Assembly (NCBI RefSeq): GCF_036588685.1
Contig: NC_086377.1
Span: forward strand, 72,298,283-72,362,282
From: Mytilus trossulus
Taxonomy: Eukaryota; Mollusca; Bivalvia; Mytilida; Mytilidae
Direction of reading: 5' to 3'
Length of the DNA: 64,000 nucleotides
The translations under genes and the position numbers were made by a program. Under the pieces are notes generated by a model. It searched no databases and was not told the DNA's origin. It saw only the letters and a program-made list of their open reading frames with translations. Position 1 is the stretch's first letter, and the number at the start of each line of letters is the position of its first letter. This document shows positions 43,282 to 55,400 of the stretch, piece by piece.

Positions 43282-44929
43282 CAACGTGATAGCAATATAC
43301 GACGAAATTTTTTTCAAAATTTGCGGTCGTATAAAAATTGAACCCAATTTTTTAATCACATCCCCCTTTCCCTTATTCCAAAACTAATCTCAATTAAAAT
43401 ATTCTAATGGAGTTTGCAACAATAACTACTCATTTAAATACATCATGAAATATTAAGATGTAAAAAAACTGCTTGTTATCACTGAATGGTAAAGATTATT
43501 TAAATTTATCAGTTGGTAGTAAAAAGTGAATATACATTGTATATTGTATATAACAAAGATTTAAGTTGATTCTGGACAAAGAAAGATAACTCCAATTAAA
43601 AAAAAATCTTGCAATAAGATATTTCTTGCTTACTATTTTGGACAAAGAAAGATAACTCTATTTAAAAAAAAAATTGCTATTTCACAATATAGTGAAATTA
43701 GGTATTTCTTGCCATTGCACAATACTGTGCAATTGAAAAGACTTGCTATTCCACAATACTTAATATAATAATTTAAGATCCTGATTTGGACCAACTTGAA
43801 AACTTGGCCCATAATCAAAAATCTAAGTACATGTTTAGATTCAGCAAATCAAAGAGGCCCAAGAATTTAATTTTTGTTAAAATCAAACTTAGTTTAATTT
43901 TGGACTCTTTGGACCTTAATGTAGGCCAATTTGAAAACGGGACTAAAAATGAAGAATCTACATACACAGTTAGATTTGGCATATCAAAGAACCCCTTTTA
44001 TTCAATTTTTGATGAAATCAAAAAAGTTTAATTTTGGACCCCGATTTGGGCCAACTTGAAAACTGGGCCAGTAATAAAAAATCTAAGTTCATTTTTAGAT
44101 TCAGCATATCAAAGAACCCCAAGGATTCAATTTTTGTTAAAATCAAACTAAGTTTAATTTTGGACCCTTTGGACCTTAATGTAGACCAATTTGAAAACGA
44201 GACCAAAAGTTAAGAATCTACATACACAGTTAGATTCGGCATATATAAGAACCCCAATTATTCAATTTTGATGAAATCAAACAAAGTTTAATTTTGGACC
44301 CTTTGGGCCCCTTTTTCCTAAACTGTTAGGACCAAAACTCCCAAAATCATTACCAACCTTCCTTTTATGGTCATAAACCTTGTGTTTAAATTTCATAGAT
44401 TTCTATTTACTTATACTAAAGTTATGGTGCGAAAACCAAGAAAAATGCTTATGTGGGTCCCTTTTTTGCCCCCAATTCCTAAACTGTTGGGACCTAAACT
44501 CCCAAAATCAATACCAACCTTCCTTTTGTGGTCATAAACATTGTGTATAAATTTCATTATTTTCTATTTACTTAAACTAAAGTTATTGTGCGAAAACCAA
44601 GAATAATGCTTATTTGGGCCCTTTTTTGGCCCCTAATTCCTACACTATTGAAACCAAAACCCCCAAAATCAATCCCAACCTTTCTTTTGTGGTCATAAAC
44701 CTTGTGTCAAAATTTCATAGATTTCTATTAACTTAAACTAAAGTTATAGTGCGAAAACCAAGAAAATGCTTATTTGGGCCCTTTTTGGCCCCTAATTCCT
44801 AAAATGTTGGGACCAAAACTCCCAAAATCAATACCAACCTTCCTTTTGTGGTCAGAAACCTTGTGTTAAAATTTTATAGATTTATATTCACTTTTACTAA
44901 AGTTAGAGTGCGAAAACTAAAAGTATTCG

Positions 44930-44944
44930 GACGACGACGACGAC

Positions 44945-44981
<37 letters not shown>
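44930..44981. repeat. (GAC)n microsatellite, unit 2 copy
   Basis: About 17 triplets, six bases shorter than the unit 1 tract, otherwise in identical surroundings. Confidence 0.9.
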
Positions 44982-44982
<1 letters not shown>

Positions 44983-46630
44983 CAACGTGATAGCAATATA
45001 CGACGAAATTTTTTTCAAAATTTGCGGTCGTATAAAAATTGAACCCAATTTTTTAATCACATCCCCCTTTCCCTTATTCCAAAACTAATCTCAATTAAAA
45101 TATTCTAATGGAGTTTGCAACAATAACTACTCATTTAAATACATCATGAAATATTAAGATGTAAAAAAACTGCTTGTTATCACTGAATGGTAAAGATTAT
45201 TTAAATTTATCAGTTGGTAGTAAAAAGTGAATATACATTGTATATTGTATATAACAAAGATTTAAGTTGATTCTGGACAAAGAAAGATAACTCCAATTAA
45301 AAAAAAATCTTGCAATAAGATATTTCTTGCTTACTATTTTGGACAAAGAAAGATAACTCTATTTAAAAAAAAAATTGCTATTTCACAATATAGTGAAATT
45401 AGGTATTTCTTGCCATTGCACAATACTGTGCAATTGAAAAGACTTGCTATTCCACAATACTTAATATAATAATTTTAGATCCTGATTTGGACCAACTTGA
45501 AAACTTGGCCCATAATCAAAAATCTAAGTACATGTTTAGATTCAGCAAATCAAAGAGGCCCAAGAATTTAATTTTTGTTAAAATCAAACTTAGTTTAATT
45601 TTGGACTCTTTGGACCTTAATGTAGGCCAATTTGAAAACGGGACTAAAAATGAAGAATCTACATACACAGTTAGATTTGGCATATCAAAGAACCCCTTTT
45701 ATTCAATTTTTGATGAAATCAAAAAAGTTTAATTTTGGACCCCGATTTGGGCCAACTTGAAAACTGGGCCAGTAATAAAAAATCTAAGTTCATTTTTAGA
45801 TTCAGCATATCAAAGAACCCCAAGGATTCAATTTTTGTTAAAATCAAACTAAGTTTAATTTTGGACCCTTTGGACCTTAATGTAGACCAATTTGAAAACG
45901 AGACCAAAAGTTAAGAATCTACATACACAGTTAGATTCGGCATATCAAAGAACCCCAATTATTCAATTTTGATGAAATCAAACAAAGTTTAATTTTGGAC
46001 CCTTTGGGCCCCTTTTTCCTAAACTGTTAGGACCAAAACTCCTAAAATCAATACCAACTTTCCTTTTATGGTCATTAACCTTGTGTTTAAATTTCATAGA
46101 TTTCTATTTACTTATACTAACGTTATGGTGCGAAAACCAAGAAAAATGCTTATTTGGGTACCTTTTTGGCCCCTAATTCACAAACTGTTGGGACCTAAAC
46201 TCCCAAAATCAATACCAATCTTCCTTTTGTGGTCATAAACATTATATTTTAATTTCATTGATTTCTATTTACTTAAACTAAAGTTATTGTGCGAAAACCC
46301 AGAATAATGCTTATTTGGGCCCTTTTTTGGCCCCTAATTCCTAAACTGTTGAAACCAAAACTCCCAAAATCAATCCCAACCTTTCTTTTGTGATCATCAA
46401 CCTTGTGTCAAAATTTCATAGATTTCTATTAACTTAAACTAAAGTTATAGTGCGAAAACCAAGAAAATGCTTATTTGGGCCCTTTTTGGCCCCTAATTCC
46501 TAAAATGTTGGGACCAAAACTCCCAAAATCAATACCAACCTTCCTTTTATGGTCATAAACCTTGTGTTAAAATTTCATAGATTTCTATTCACTTTTACTA
46601 AAGTTAGAGTGCGAAAACTAAAAGTATTCG

Positions 46631-46649
46631 GACGACGACGACGACGACG
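46631..46649. repeat. (GAC)n microsatellite, unit 3 copy
   Basis: Only about six triplets, consistent with unit 3 having a separate right half. Confidence 0.85.
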
Positions 46650-46702
46650 CCAACGTGATAGCAATATACGACGAAAATTTTTTCAAAATTTGCGGTCGTA
46701 TA

Positions 46703-46900
46703 AAAAATGAAGATGAACCACAATGTGTTCCTTGCAACTGCAAGTATACTATTAAACATGTTTTAATTAATTGTATTGACTTTGCTGATATTCGTAAGAA
46801 GCATTTCAATGTCAATAATATGTAAGATTTATTTAATAATGTTCCATTTACAAATATTGTTGCTTTTTTAAAAGAAATTGGAATTTATTATAAAATATAA
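46703..46900 (+). pseudogene. LINE C-terminal tail after the insertion
   Basis: Continues the LINE frame with KNEDEPQCVPCNCKYTIKHV and LINC, a C-x2-C-x(n)-H-x4-C type tail common after RNase H in this LINE group. It then reads FADIRKKHFNVNNM. An in-frame TAA at about 46822 replaces the Tyr codon of the 26.3-kb copy. The normal stop is TAA 46898-46900. Confidence 0.8.
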
Positions 46901-47639
46901 AAATGTTATTATATTTAAATCGATTTTAATTTTTATCACGTTATTTTACTGTTGATTTTTATTTGTATATAATCAATTTGCTTTAGTCAAGAATTTTAGT
47001 GAATTGAAGGACTTTTTGTCTTATTTTAAAAATTTGCTTTAAATTGTAAAAATATTCGAATTAGCTCTCACCGCGATATAGCCTTTTTGTGCTAATGCGG
47101 CGTAAATCAACCAACAATCAAACAATCAATCTTTCATTTTAAAGCGATCTTTTGTTGCTCTTCTTATCGATCCTGTAACAGATATTATTAATGTCCATTA
47201 GAAATATTATATTCAATACAAGAAAAAATTAAATATACATATTTTCATCGTCCATATTCAAATCAATTTTTAATATTGAAGAATGCACGATTCAGGGTCA
47301 TCAAAGTTTTTTTTATGATGAATCACATCGGAAAGAGGACTAGTTAAAGTAGGTGTTTTATTGCTATAAATATCTATTTAAATTTTAATTACCAATTTAA
47401 TGTAATGAGAAAATTTTAATTCAGGATAAGTGTATTTGCATTTGTTGACCAGATTTTTTTTATCAAGCTTAGGATAAGAAAAATACTTTTGTTAAAAAAA
47501 CAACCCCAATTGGACTTAAGTTGATCTTCAATGATCAGGACTTAAATGAGTAGTTTCATTGGTGGTATTTGTGATATACACATAGTAACTAAAATATTAA
47601 ATAGTGACGAAATTACTTCTGTACAGGTCACACCTAAAA

Positions 47640-47775
47640 CATTTTATGATGATGAGCTCTTTGTTATCTTTTTATGTTTATATTTGTAATTCTTCACTGT
47701 CTGTATTAAATGTTGTATTTGTGTTTGCTTAACCCATATGGGTGTATTTTTGCAAATAAAATTATTATTATTTGT
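47640..47775 (+). repeat. Dispersed 3'-end-like repeat with (ATT)n tail
   Basis: TATGTTTATATTTGTAATTC, CACTGTCTGTATTAAATGTTG and GACCCATRTGGGTGTAT precede an ATTATTATT tail. A second copy is at 52630-52740. It looks like the 3' end of a LINE or SINE with a simple-repeat tail. Confidence 0.5.
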
Positions 47776-47799
47776 TATCAAATTCAAATTCAAATATTT

Positions 47800-49602
47800 A
47801 TTGCCATATAAACTAAAACATTAAGTTTGTGACATATAAAATAATAAACAATATAACTATATTTCACATATATATATATACACAATCATCCATTGACAGT
47901 AACTATTCCAGTGTCCCCTGTCCTCAGTTCTAATGACCTTTTGATGTAGGACCCCAATTTATTTACTTGTGATGGTGTTGATGGATTAAGTATAGAAATC
48001 AACTTTTTTCATCAGATAAATCTTTAACAGAAAAATTAAAATCCAAGTTGTTAAAAAAGTTATTTCTTAGTTCCATATTTAATTTACAATCTAATATAAA
48101 ATGTTTTTCGTTTTCTAATGTTTTACATTTAAGGCATATTCTCTGCTCTCTAGGAATATTTGTATGTCTGCCTTTTTCTATATTTAAATTATGGTCACTT
48201 ATTCTTAGTTTTGTTATTAATTTTCTATAAGTAAAGTTTGATGTTCTTAAATAGTCTTCAAAACATAAATTTTGTTTAAGATTCTTATATAAATAAAGTT
48301 TACTTTTTTCATCTATGTTTTGCATCTTATCATGTATCAAATTTTCAAAGAAGTTTTTAGAGCTTGTTTTTATATAAACTTTAAATGATTTATCTATTTT
48401 TTTGTCTGAACTAGTATTTTGTTGAATTTGTGCTATATCTATATTAAGTTCACTTAAAATATTTTTAACATGGGTAAACCAGGAGTATACTCCTTCCGAG
48501 GTTTTTACTAAGCATGTAAGCTTCTTTCAAAAGAGGATTTAATTTACAGCATTCAAATCTTTTAAAATATAATAATGTTTGTGTTTTAATATTAAATTCT
48601 ATAGGAAGTCTCCCCAATTCAGCTCTAGTTGCAAGATTAGATGCATTCTTTCTAGTTCCTAGTAAAAATTAAAAAAAATTGCAAGTGTAATTTTTCAATT
48701 GGACTTTTTTCTGCAAAATTTAAAATATCTACTTCCTTTCCATAATTTAAAGCTCTGTTTTTTGCTCTAAAAAGAGATATATATGTGTCTAAATATGTAA
48801 CTTCAGAGTTGTATATCATTATTGGTTTAATGAGGGAATCAAAGAGGTGGCATGCAACTTTGACTGGTAAATTATTCAAAGACTTTGTGTAAGCTTTTAA
48901 CCCAAATAATGCTTTTTTGGCTTTTTTAACAAGTTCTTTAGTGCTATGAGACATGTTGCCATTGCATTTAATTAATAAGCCTAAAAATGAGTATTCTGAT
49001 ACATTATCAATGTTACAGTTTTTAAAATTCAAAAATGTTTTTTCTAGTTTAGAGCATGTCCTATTAAATATCATAGATTTTGTCTTTTTAATATTCAATT
49101 CTATCTGCCATTTATCACAGTATAAAGCTAAATTATTTAGACTATTCTGTAGCCCTGTTTTAGTTTCTGAAAAAAAGCAGGCAACTTAGTTTTGAGTCTA
49201 TAATTTTTAGAGGATAACACAAGTCATTATCAAAGACCTCTGTGATGTCATTAATGAATATATTAAATAAAGTAGGACTCAGTGAATCACCTTGTTTTAC
49301 CCCTCTTGTAATATTAAACATATCAGTTACCATGTTTTTGTATTTAATTGAAGACCCAGTGTCATCATATTGATGTTTTATAATGTTAAATAATTTCTTC
49401 CCTACCCCCATATTATAAAGTTTGTACAAAAGAGCATCTCTCCATACAGAGTCAAATGCCTTTTTTAAATCTACAAAACAAGCATAAAATTTCTTTTTGT
49501 TTTTATGTAAATACTTTAGAGTTATTAGAGATTTTAATATAAAAATGATATCTGCAGTTCTATGGTTCTCTCTAAAACCAAATTGGCTGTTACTTAATTG
49601 TT
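47800..49602 (-). pseudogene. Second LINE reverse transcriptase, active site deleted
   Basis: On the minus strand from 49602: SNSQFGFRENHRTADIIF, then FYACFVDLKKAFDSVWRDAL (domain A with Asp), then ITRGVKQGDSLSPTLFNIFI (domain B). Where the catalytic ADD strand should follow, sequence jumps from SKLSCLLF to SETKTGLQNSL, so the active-site strand is deleted at about 49175. The thumb (WQIELNIKKTKSMIF) and a C-terminal tail with CLKC...HFILDC (about 48030-48110) follow, with shifts near 48655 and 48340. No RNase H. The 5' part including endonuclease is absent. I cannot place it in a clade beyond a CR1/L2/RTE-like set. Confidence 0.75.
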
Positions 49603-51904
49603 ATCGAGCAGTAATGAAAAGAGAAGAAATGAACGAGTAAATCTGTGGATTCAACATAAACATGACCAATTTAAACAGCAGGCAACGGTCAATTGTTTAA
49701 AACTAAATAAGAAAAGAGTCAGAATAATAGTTGAAAACCGTCGGTAAATTAATTATGTTTGTCATCAATCGAATAACCTTATATGGACATTCGCCTAGCT
49801 ATTTGTGCATCTCATTTGAGCGTTCATCGACTCTCTAAAGATAGATTTCTGTTCATCAATATTCGTAATATTTTCAGAAGAATGTATGTGAATAGTGATA
49901 AAATTGTTAGTGTACAGATAGCAGCAAACTATATTATGATCCTAAGCTCGTTGTAAGCAGCCATATATAAATCATTGAGATTCAAGAAGGTTACTAACTA
50001 ATCTAACTGCAGGCCAAAGTCAAGCGTTTAAATGATATACAAAACAGTCAACTATATTGTGCTCATCATTGTCATTAATTTGGTAATGGTATGGCAATGA
50101 TGTGATATGTCTATTAACTTTATTCTATGCCAACAATTTCTTGAAGCAGGATAAGGTTATCGACGTTTCTATTTAGAATGTCAAAACCGACACAATTTGA
50201 CCGTAAATAAATGTGTAAATGTAGAAATTTCAGCATAGTCTTGCGATACGATCAAAGTCATCCTTTGGTCTAAAGTGAAAATGGAATGTTTTGACATCAA
50301 GTTTATCAAATGAATAAAAATAACTTAATGTATTGCATACAATTTCAAAAGGAATGTGCTTTTAAAAGCATATCTTTATGTTTCCTTGGCGAGTTCTCAA
50401 TATCACTATCACTGTCAGTATATGCGTCTCTATCGCCCTATGCATAATTGAGATATGAAAGAATAAGCAATATATGCTACCGTGTTACTCAATATATCAA
50501 TTTAACAAAATCGATAATATGTGCAAAATATGTGTTATCTGTAACTCATCAACTTTTAGATATCTCATCTGACAGTGAAACGTGTATGTTAGAATTAAAC
50601 ATATTTTTAATATTATCACCAGCACCCTTGCTGCCAGTACTTCGGTTCTGGCACCAAAACAAAAATATGGATATTGTAATATTGTTATGTTTCATAATAA
50701 CCTTTCATCATTATCGAATGGAACAAAGAAATAACATGAAGGGTACCATATACGGTGCAGGAAATGCTTACCCTTCCGGAGCATCTTATTTCACTCCCGG
50801 GTTTTAGAGTTCGTGGTTTCTTCCAAGGCCGTAACTAGGCATCTGATTTCACTCTCGGTTTTTAGTGGAGATCATGTTTATTTCTTAATTATTATTTATA
50901 ACTGTTGATGGAAATGTCCTTTGTTTTGTGAGTCTTTGTTTACTCCTTGGTTTTGTTTGTTATTGTCTTGTTCCTTGTTTGATGCTCTTCTGCTTTATAT
51001 TACCTATTCTAAATTCTAGATTTTTTAAATTTCACCCAAGTACATTCTTATGCTCAGAACTTCTATACAAATTCATATAACATACATGCCACTTTATGAC
51101 TATCATCTTTAATCTCCAGTCTTCTTATTGAAACACATCATTCTCTCAATGTCTGCAAGATGTACATTTAATATTTACAAAATTCACACACAATAAGTAA
51201 ATACCAAAGTATCATTTGTTGGGATATAACACATTTCATACAAGTAAATACCTTTATACTTTGAAAAACCCAGCTTGCATGAGAATAATACATATTATAG
51301 GGAAGGGATAAAATATAAACACATATTTTTAGAATCCTGTAAACAGTGCAGAACTGAGAGTATAAGTTAAGAACTGAACTATGTCTTTCTTAAGTAACTT
51401 TGTAATACATATGAAATCAATCTGCCACACAGCAAATGCAGATAAATGAATAGATAATTGCTTAACACACATTCATATAGGAGAAATGTTATACAGTGAC
51501 AAATGAAAAAGTAACATATAAAAGAATGAGTCATTCGATCAATGAAAAAAAAAGATAAAACAAGTTGGGTCTCGTACTTCATACAAATATGTACATGATC
51601 TACTACAATACTATTAAAATTAACATTGGGAGAAGAGAAACATTGCCATACACTTCTTAACTTCTTCTTGTCCTCCCCCTTTTGCGGACGACCCGCCATT
51701 TGACATACCATACAACTAGGGTAAGTAACACCCCAACTAAACAACTCAAGAGTTTATATCTGGAGAACTAAATATATAACCTCTAAGAAGAATATGTCAA
51801 ACTATGACCGTTTTTGTGTCACACGTTTAAAAAGAGTGCCATGTATACTTTTAAACCGGCAATGATAAAGGATTCTCTAAAGACCATACGTGTATCTCCT
51901 CTAG
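49603..51904. other. Intergenic stretch with a repeat relative
   Basis: 49620-49990 is distantly related to the 54475-55400 repeat (TATGGACATTCGCC, GTGTACAGATAGC, TTCAAGAAGGTTACT). No gene is supported. The open frames at 50448-50807 and 51379-51744 have no recognisable domain. Confidence 0.4.
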
Positions 51905-52085
51905 AGCTGCAAAAGGGGGATCCGGAGGCGGAGGATTTATGGAGACACGGCCCATTTCGTGGGAGTAACTTTGTTGATTCTATAAGGAATCACTGAATCA
52001 TGACTTAGCGGCTCCTCTTAGGGATTTCTGAGGTCAGTCAGACTACCTCCCCCACTTTTAAAAAGTTCTGGATCAGCCACTGACA
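51905..52085. repeat. CAGTGGCGGATCC-family copy (reverse orientation)
   Basis: GGGGGATCCGGAGGCGGAGG to GGATCAGCCACTG with GGAATCACTGAATCATGACT inside. It is related to 24796-24890. A second GGGAATCACTAAATC motif at about 52231 may be another fragment. Confidence 0.4.
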
Positions 52086-52629
52086 TCCAGTTTAATATTC
52101 AGCAATGTATTGATTCAATCAATTGGCCTAAAATGACCGACCCCGACCAAAGTTACTGTAAAATCTCGTACAATAAACTTGATCAATGGAAAGCAATTCG
52201 AATTCTCTGGTAAACACTTGGTTGATTTTATAGGGAATCACTAAATCTGTTCAGATAAAAGATATAATTGCACTTGAAACGTTTAACGGATGTATGCATT
52301 CCATAATGATTAAACAGAAATATAGATGTTTGTGTCACAAGGTTTTTACTAGTGATAACAGATTTAAGCATGTGTGGTATATCATATTCTAAATGTTTGG
52401 TAAGCATAATTACATTTGCAAGCGATAAAAGATTGTTGAATTTGAAAAACGAATTTATATACTAGTAACTGATTTGTTTTTATTTGTTTTGAATTATAAC
52501 CTGTGAATAAATTCAAAATAACACTCGATATAATTAAAAAGAGGATATAAATTCCGGGAAAACTATACATAAAGTAATCACGGAAAGTGAATTAAAAATA
52601 ATATATAATTATTAATGAACAACAGTTTT

Positions 52630-52740
52630 TTTTTATGTTTATATTTGTAATTCTGCACTGTCTGTATTAAATGTTGTGTTTGTGTTTGCTTGACCCATGT
52701 GGGTGTATATTGCAAATACAATCATTTATTAAGTCCATCC
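52630..52740 (+). repeat. Second copy of the (ATT)n-tailed 3' end
   Basis: Same landmarks as 47640-47775, here ending GCAAATACAATCATTTATT. Confidence 0.5.
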
Positions 52741-52754
52741 TTATTATTCCGGTT

Positions 52755-53128
52755 TAATATATTATCTTGAATATTATATTAGATACAGATAAACTTTAAA
52801 CAGCAATAATGTTCAGCAAAGTAAGATTTTCAAATAAGTCTACATGACCGAAATGGTCAATTGACCCCCTAAGCAGATATTGTCCTTTACAGTCAATTTT
52901 TAACAGTTTTCATAAATTTGTAAATGTTTACTAACAATTTCCACTGAAACTACTGGGCCAAGTTCATTATATATAGAGATAATTGTAAGCAGCAAGAATG
53001 TTCAGTTAAATTTGATGTACAAACACATCATCATCACCAAAATACAATTTTGTCATGAATTCATCTCATTCCTTTGTTTAATATTCACATAGACCAAGGT
53101 GAGCGACACAGCTTTAGAGCCTCCAGTT
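52755..53128 (+). repeat. 3' part of the AGCTCACCTG repeat
   Basis: Starts in TTATCTTGAATATTATATTAG, includes CAATAATGTTCAGCAAAGTA and CAATTGACCCCCTAAG, and ends AAGGTGAGCGACACAGC-TTTAGAGCCTCCAG, the terminal hairpin region. Confidence 0.65.
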
Positions 53129-53159
53129 TTTTTTGTTGTGTATTATGGTAACAATACTT

Positions 53160-53207
53160 TAGTTTGGATTTTAGACTAATAAAATTGGATTTTAGACTAA
53201 TAAAATT
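53160..53207. repeat. ~22-bp tandem duplication
   Basis: GGATTTTAGACTAATAAAAT occurs twice in direct succession. Confidence 0.8.
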
Positions 53208-53849
53208 CATATTCTTATTCTAGTTAAACAATGTACCTAACCTTCATGTCTTAGTCTCAAGTTGGCGGCGATAATGTAATTCACCCGATGCAACTGAGGT
53301 TTTCCTTTTCAATAGATGTTAGGTACTGCGGGGTTATGCTGTTCAACTGTGGACATGGTATACCATGTTACCATATGGTATCGGGTTTTACTATAGGAAA
53401 AATATAACATAGATAAGAATAATTGACCAATCAAAGTCACACAGGTCTTATCATCATCGGCATATGGCATCCATATTGAAAAGAAATAACAGTAGGTTAA
53501 TGAATTTGAAGTATTACCCTGAGAACACAAAACACTACAAATTTCATCTTGATCTACATTTTCATCATTATTTTCCACAAATTGCTCTCTAAGTGCAGTA
53601 GTATACAGGATGGGTTGGTTGATTGTTGGATATCTGTGGTCACATTGTTTTTCGATGCCACCAGCAAAGGCATCGACCCAGTGGTAGTAATAGCATTTAC
53701 GGTACCAATTTTCTTGCACCAGATGCGCATTTTGCCAACACATGTCTCTTCAGTGATGCTCATGCGCTATAAAAATGTTTAACCTGCATTGTAATGATAG
53801 AAATACTTATTTCAGTATTTACTCATAGATTGGATTTATTATACTAGAT

Positions 53850-54090
53850 AAAAAGTAAAATCACAAAAATACTGAACTCAGAGGAAAATCAATTTGGAAA
53901 GTCCATAATCACATGGCAAAATCAAAAAACAAAACGCATCAAAAACGAATGGACAAGAACTGTCATATTCCTGACTTGGTACAGGCATTTTCAAATGTAG
54001 AAAATGGTGGATTAAACCTGGTTCTATAGCGCTAACCCTCTCACTTTAATAACAGTCTCATCAAATTCCGTTACATTTACATGATGCGTA
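53850..54090 (+). repeat. Second copy of the ACTTGGTACAGGCATTTT family
   Basis: Contains ACTGAACTCAGAGGAAAATC, TGTCATATTCCTGACTTGG and ATGTAGAAAATGGTGGATTA in the same order as 17335-17590. Confidence 0.65.
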
Positions 54091-54474
54091 ATAGACCAAC
54101 ACTGTTTACTCTTGTTATATCATTGATCTAGACAATGCACCATTTAAAAAAACTGCTCTTATAACAATTCAATTTAATGAGATAACTAAATTCAGAGAGA
54201 ACTAAGAAAGTTTTCAAGTGAAGAAATTAAAGAAAAAGTGACAAATAATGATATTCATGGAAATTATGTTTTACATTTGCATAAGACCATGATTTCGCGG
54301 CTATGAAACGATCATTTCATTCTTCAAAATTTAACACGAAAGACAAAATCAGAATTCATAAATTTTTTAGTCTTTTGCTTGACCAAATATTTATATTTTG
54401 TCAAATTTGGGATCTGAAAATTCTCAAGGCCCATACCATTTCCTTCCAGAAGTTAAATGCCTCTCCCCGAGAGA

Positions 54475-55400
54475 AATGAATACGATGTACATAAAGTAAC
54501 AAAAGTATTAAATAGTGCTGGAATATTGTTAATCAACAGATCACATCAAAAATATTTATGATAATAACCTCTTTGTTTGTGGGTTGAAATGAAAGCAGAA
54601 GAATTTTATGAATCATTGGATTCAAGAAGTTCAAGATCAACTTAAAATGCAAACAAGTCATTTATTCCGCTTCAAAATAAGAACAAATCGATAATCACCT
54701 AAAATGAAAAGAATCAATGAAATAGTGATGTTCATCATCGAATCTCCTTATATGGACATACGCCAGGCTAGTTGTAGTTGCTAGTTGCTGTGACCATTTC
54801 ATATCTGAAATATTTTGCTTTGACTGCTTATATAATTTATATCTTTCATTGTGTCGTTGAATATTTTTCTGGCATCGGGCAGCAAAACTTCCAGGTTCGA
54901 TGGAAACCCCAGCTCCTTTACAAAGTTAATGATGGACAAATGCACATGCATGCATGTATAAATTTATTCTGAATTATTATGATAACGTCATTTGCGTGAC
55001 CATATTTTTTGTATTTTATCAATTTTTGGATCAGGTATTATTTAAAGAACCGTATCACTTCCTCTCTTGAGAGAAATAAAAACGATGTACATGAAATAAC
55101 AAAAATATTAAATAGTGATGGAATTGTTTATCTACAGATCACATCAAAAATATTTTATGATAATAATTTCTTTGTTTGCGGGTTGTAATGAAAGCTGTGG
55201 AAAATTATTGATAGATAGATTCAAGAAGTTCGAGAATACAGATCAACTTAAAATGCAGGCCAAAGTCATATATTACGCATGTAAATAAGATCAAATTGGT
55301 AATCACGTTTAAATGAAAAGAATCAATAGAATAGTTATGTTCATCATCGAATCTCCTTATAAGGGCATACGCTATGCTAATTGTTGTGTTTATTTGTTTC
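54475..55400. repeat. Two diverged ~600-bp direct units
   Basis: GAGAGAAATGAATACGATGT at 54475 recurs as GAGAGAAATAAAAACGATGT at 55074. Shared landmarks continue through ACAGATCACATCAAAAATAT, GATCAACTTAAAATGCA and TGTTCATCATCGAATCTCCT. No coding capacity. Confidence 0.7.

Larger units (their letters stand above)
41345..46700. mobile_element. TA-flanked non-coding element with a 1.7-kb triplication
   Basis: TA at 41343-41344 is repeated at 46701-46702. Removing the intervening sequence restores the LINE codons in phase. The element starts ACCAGATGCTCCGCAGGGCG and shortly after has TTTATACGACCGCA, the inverted match of TGCGGTCGTATAAA at its right end. After a ~290-bp head come three ~1.7-kb units. 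No open frame of significance. The TA duplication suggests Tc1/mariner-like or other TA-targeting transposition, but no transposase or canonical ends support that class. A head fragment lies at 24908-25020. Confidence 0.75.
41637..46700 (+). repeat. Three tandem ~1.7-kb units, middle unit hybrid
   Basis: Units start at 41637, 43337 and 45038 (ATTGAACCCAATTTTTT). The left halves of units 2 and 3 are almost identical and differ from unit 1. The right halves of units 1 and 2 are almost identical and differ from unit 3. The switch in the middle unit lies at about 44325-44345. Within each unit are smaller repeats: ~190-bp blocks with TTAATTTTGGACC and ~150-bp blocks with GTGCGAAAACCAAGAA. Confidence 0.85.
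39555..47131 (+). mobile_element. RNase H LINE (I/Nimb-type), 5'-truncated and split by an insertion
   Basis: Coding 39563-41344 continues at 46703-46900 after removal of a 5.36-kb TA-flanked insertion. The 3' UTR runs to about 47131 and ends in GCGGCGTAAATCAACCAACA then (AATC)n. RT, RNase H and a C-terminal CCHC-like tail are in I-group order. The 5' end starts inside RT domain 3/A without endonuclease. Confidence 0.8.

Noticed and set aside
43141..45042. Arginine-rich open frames across the (GAC)n tracts
   Set aside because: They are translations of a trinucleotide microsatellite inside a non-coding repeat. Length differences follow the repeat number.
39530..47150. Target duplication around the RNase H LINE (TCATTTTAA...GATCT on both sides)
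   Set aside because: The match is interrupted and lies in AT-rich DNA. The left copy is part of a repeated unit, so it is not convincing.
51379..51744. 121-codon minus-strand frame as a membrane protein
   Set aside because: Composition is that of translated AT-rich DNA (Phe/Tyr/Leu/Ile/Ser). No motif.
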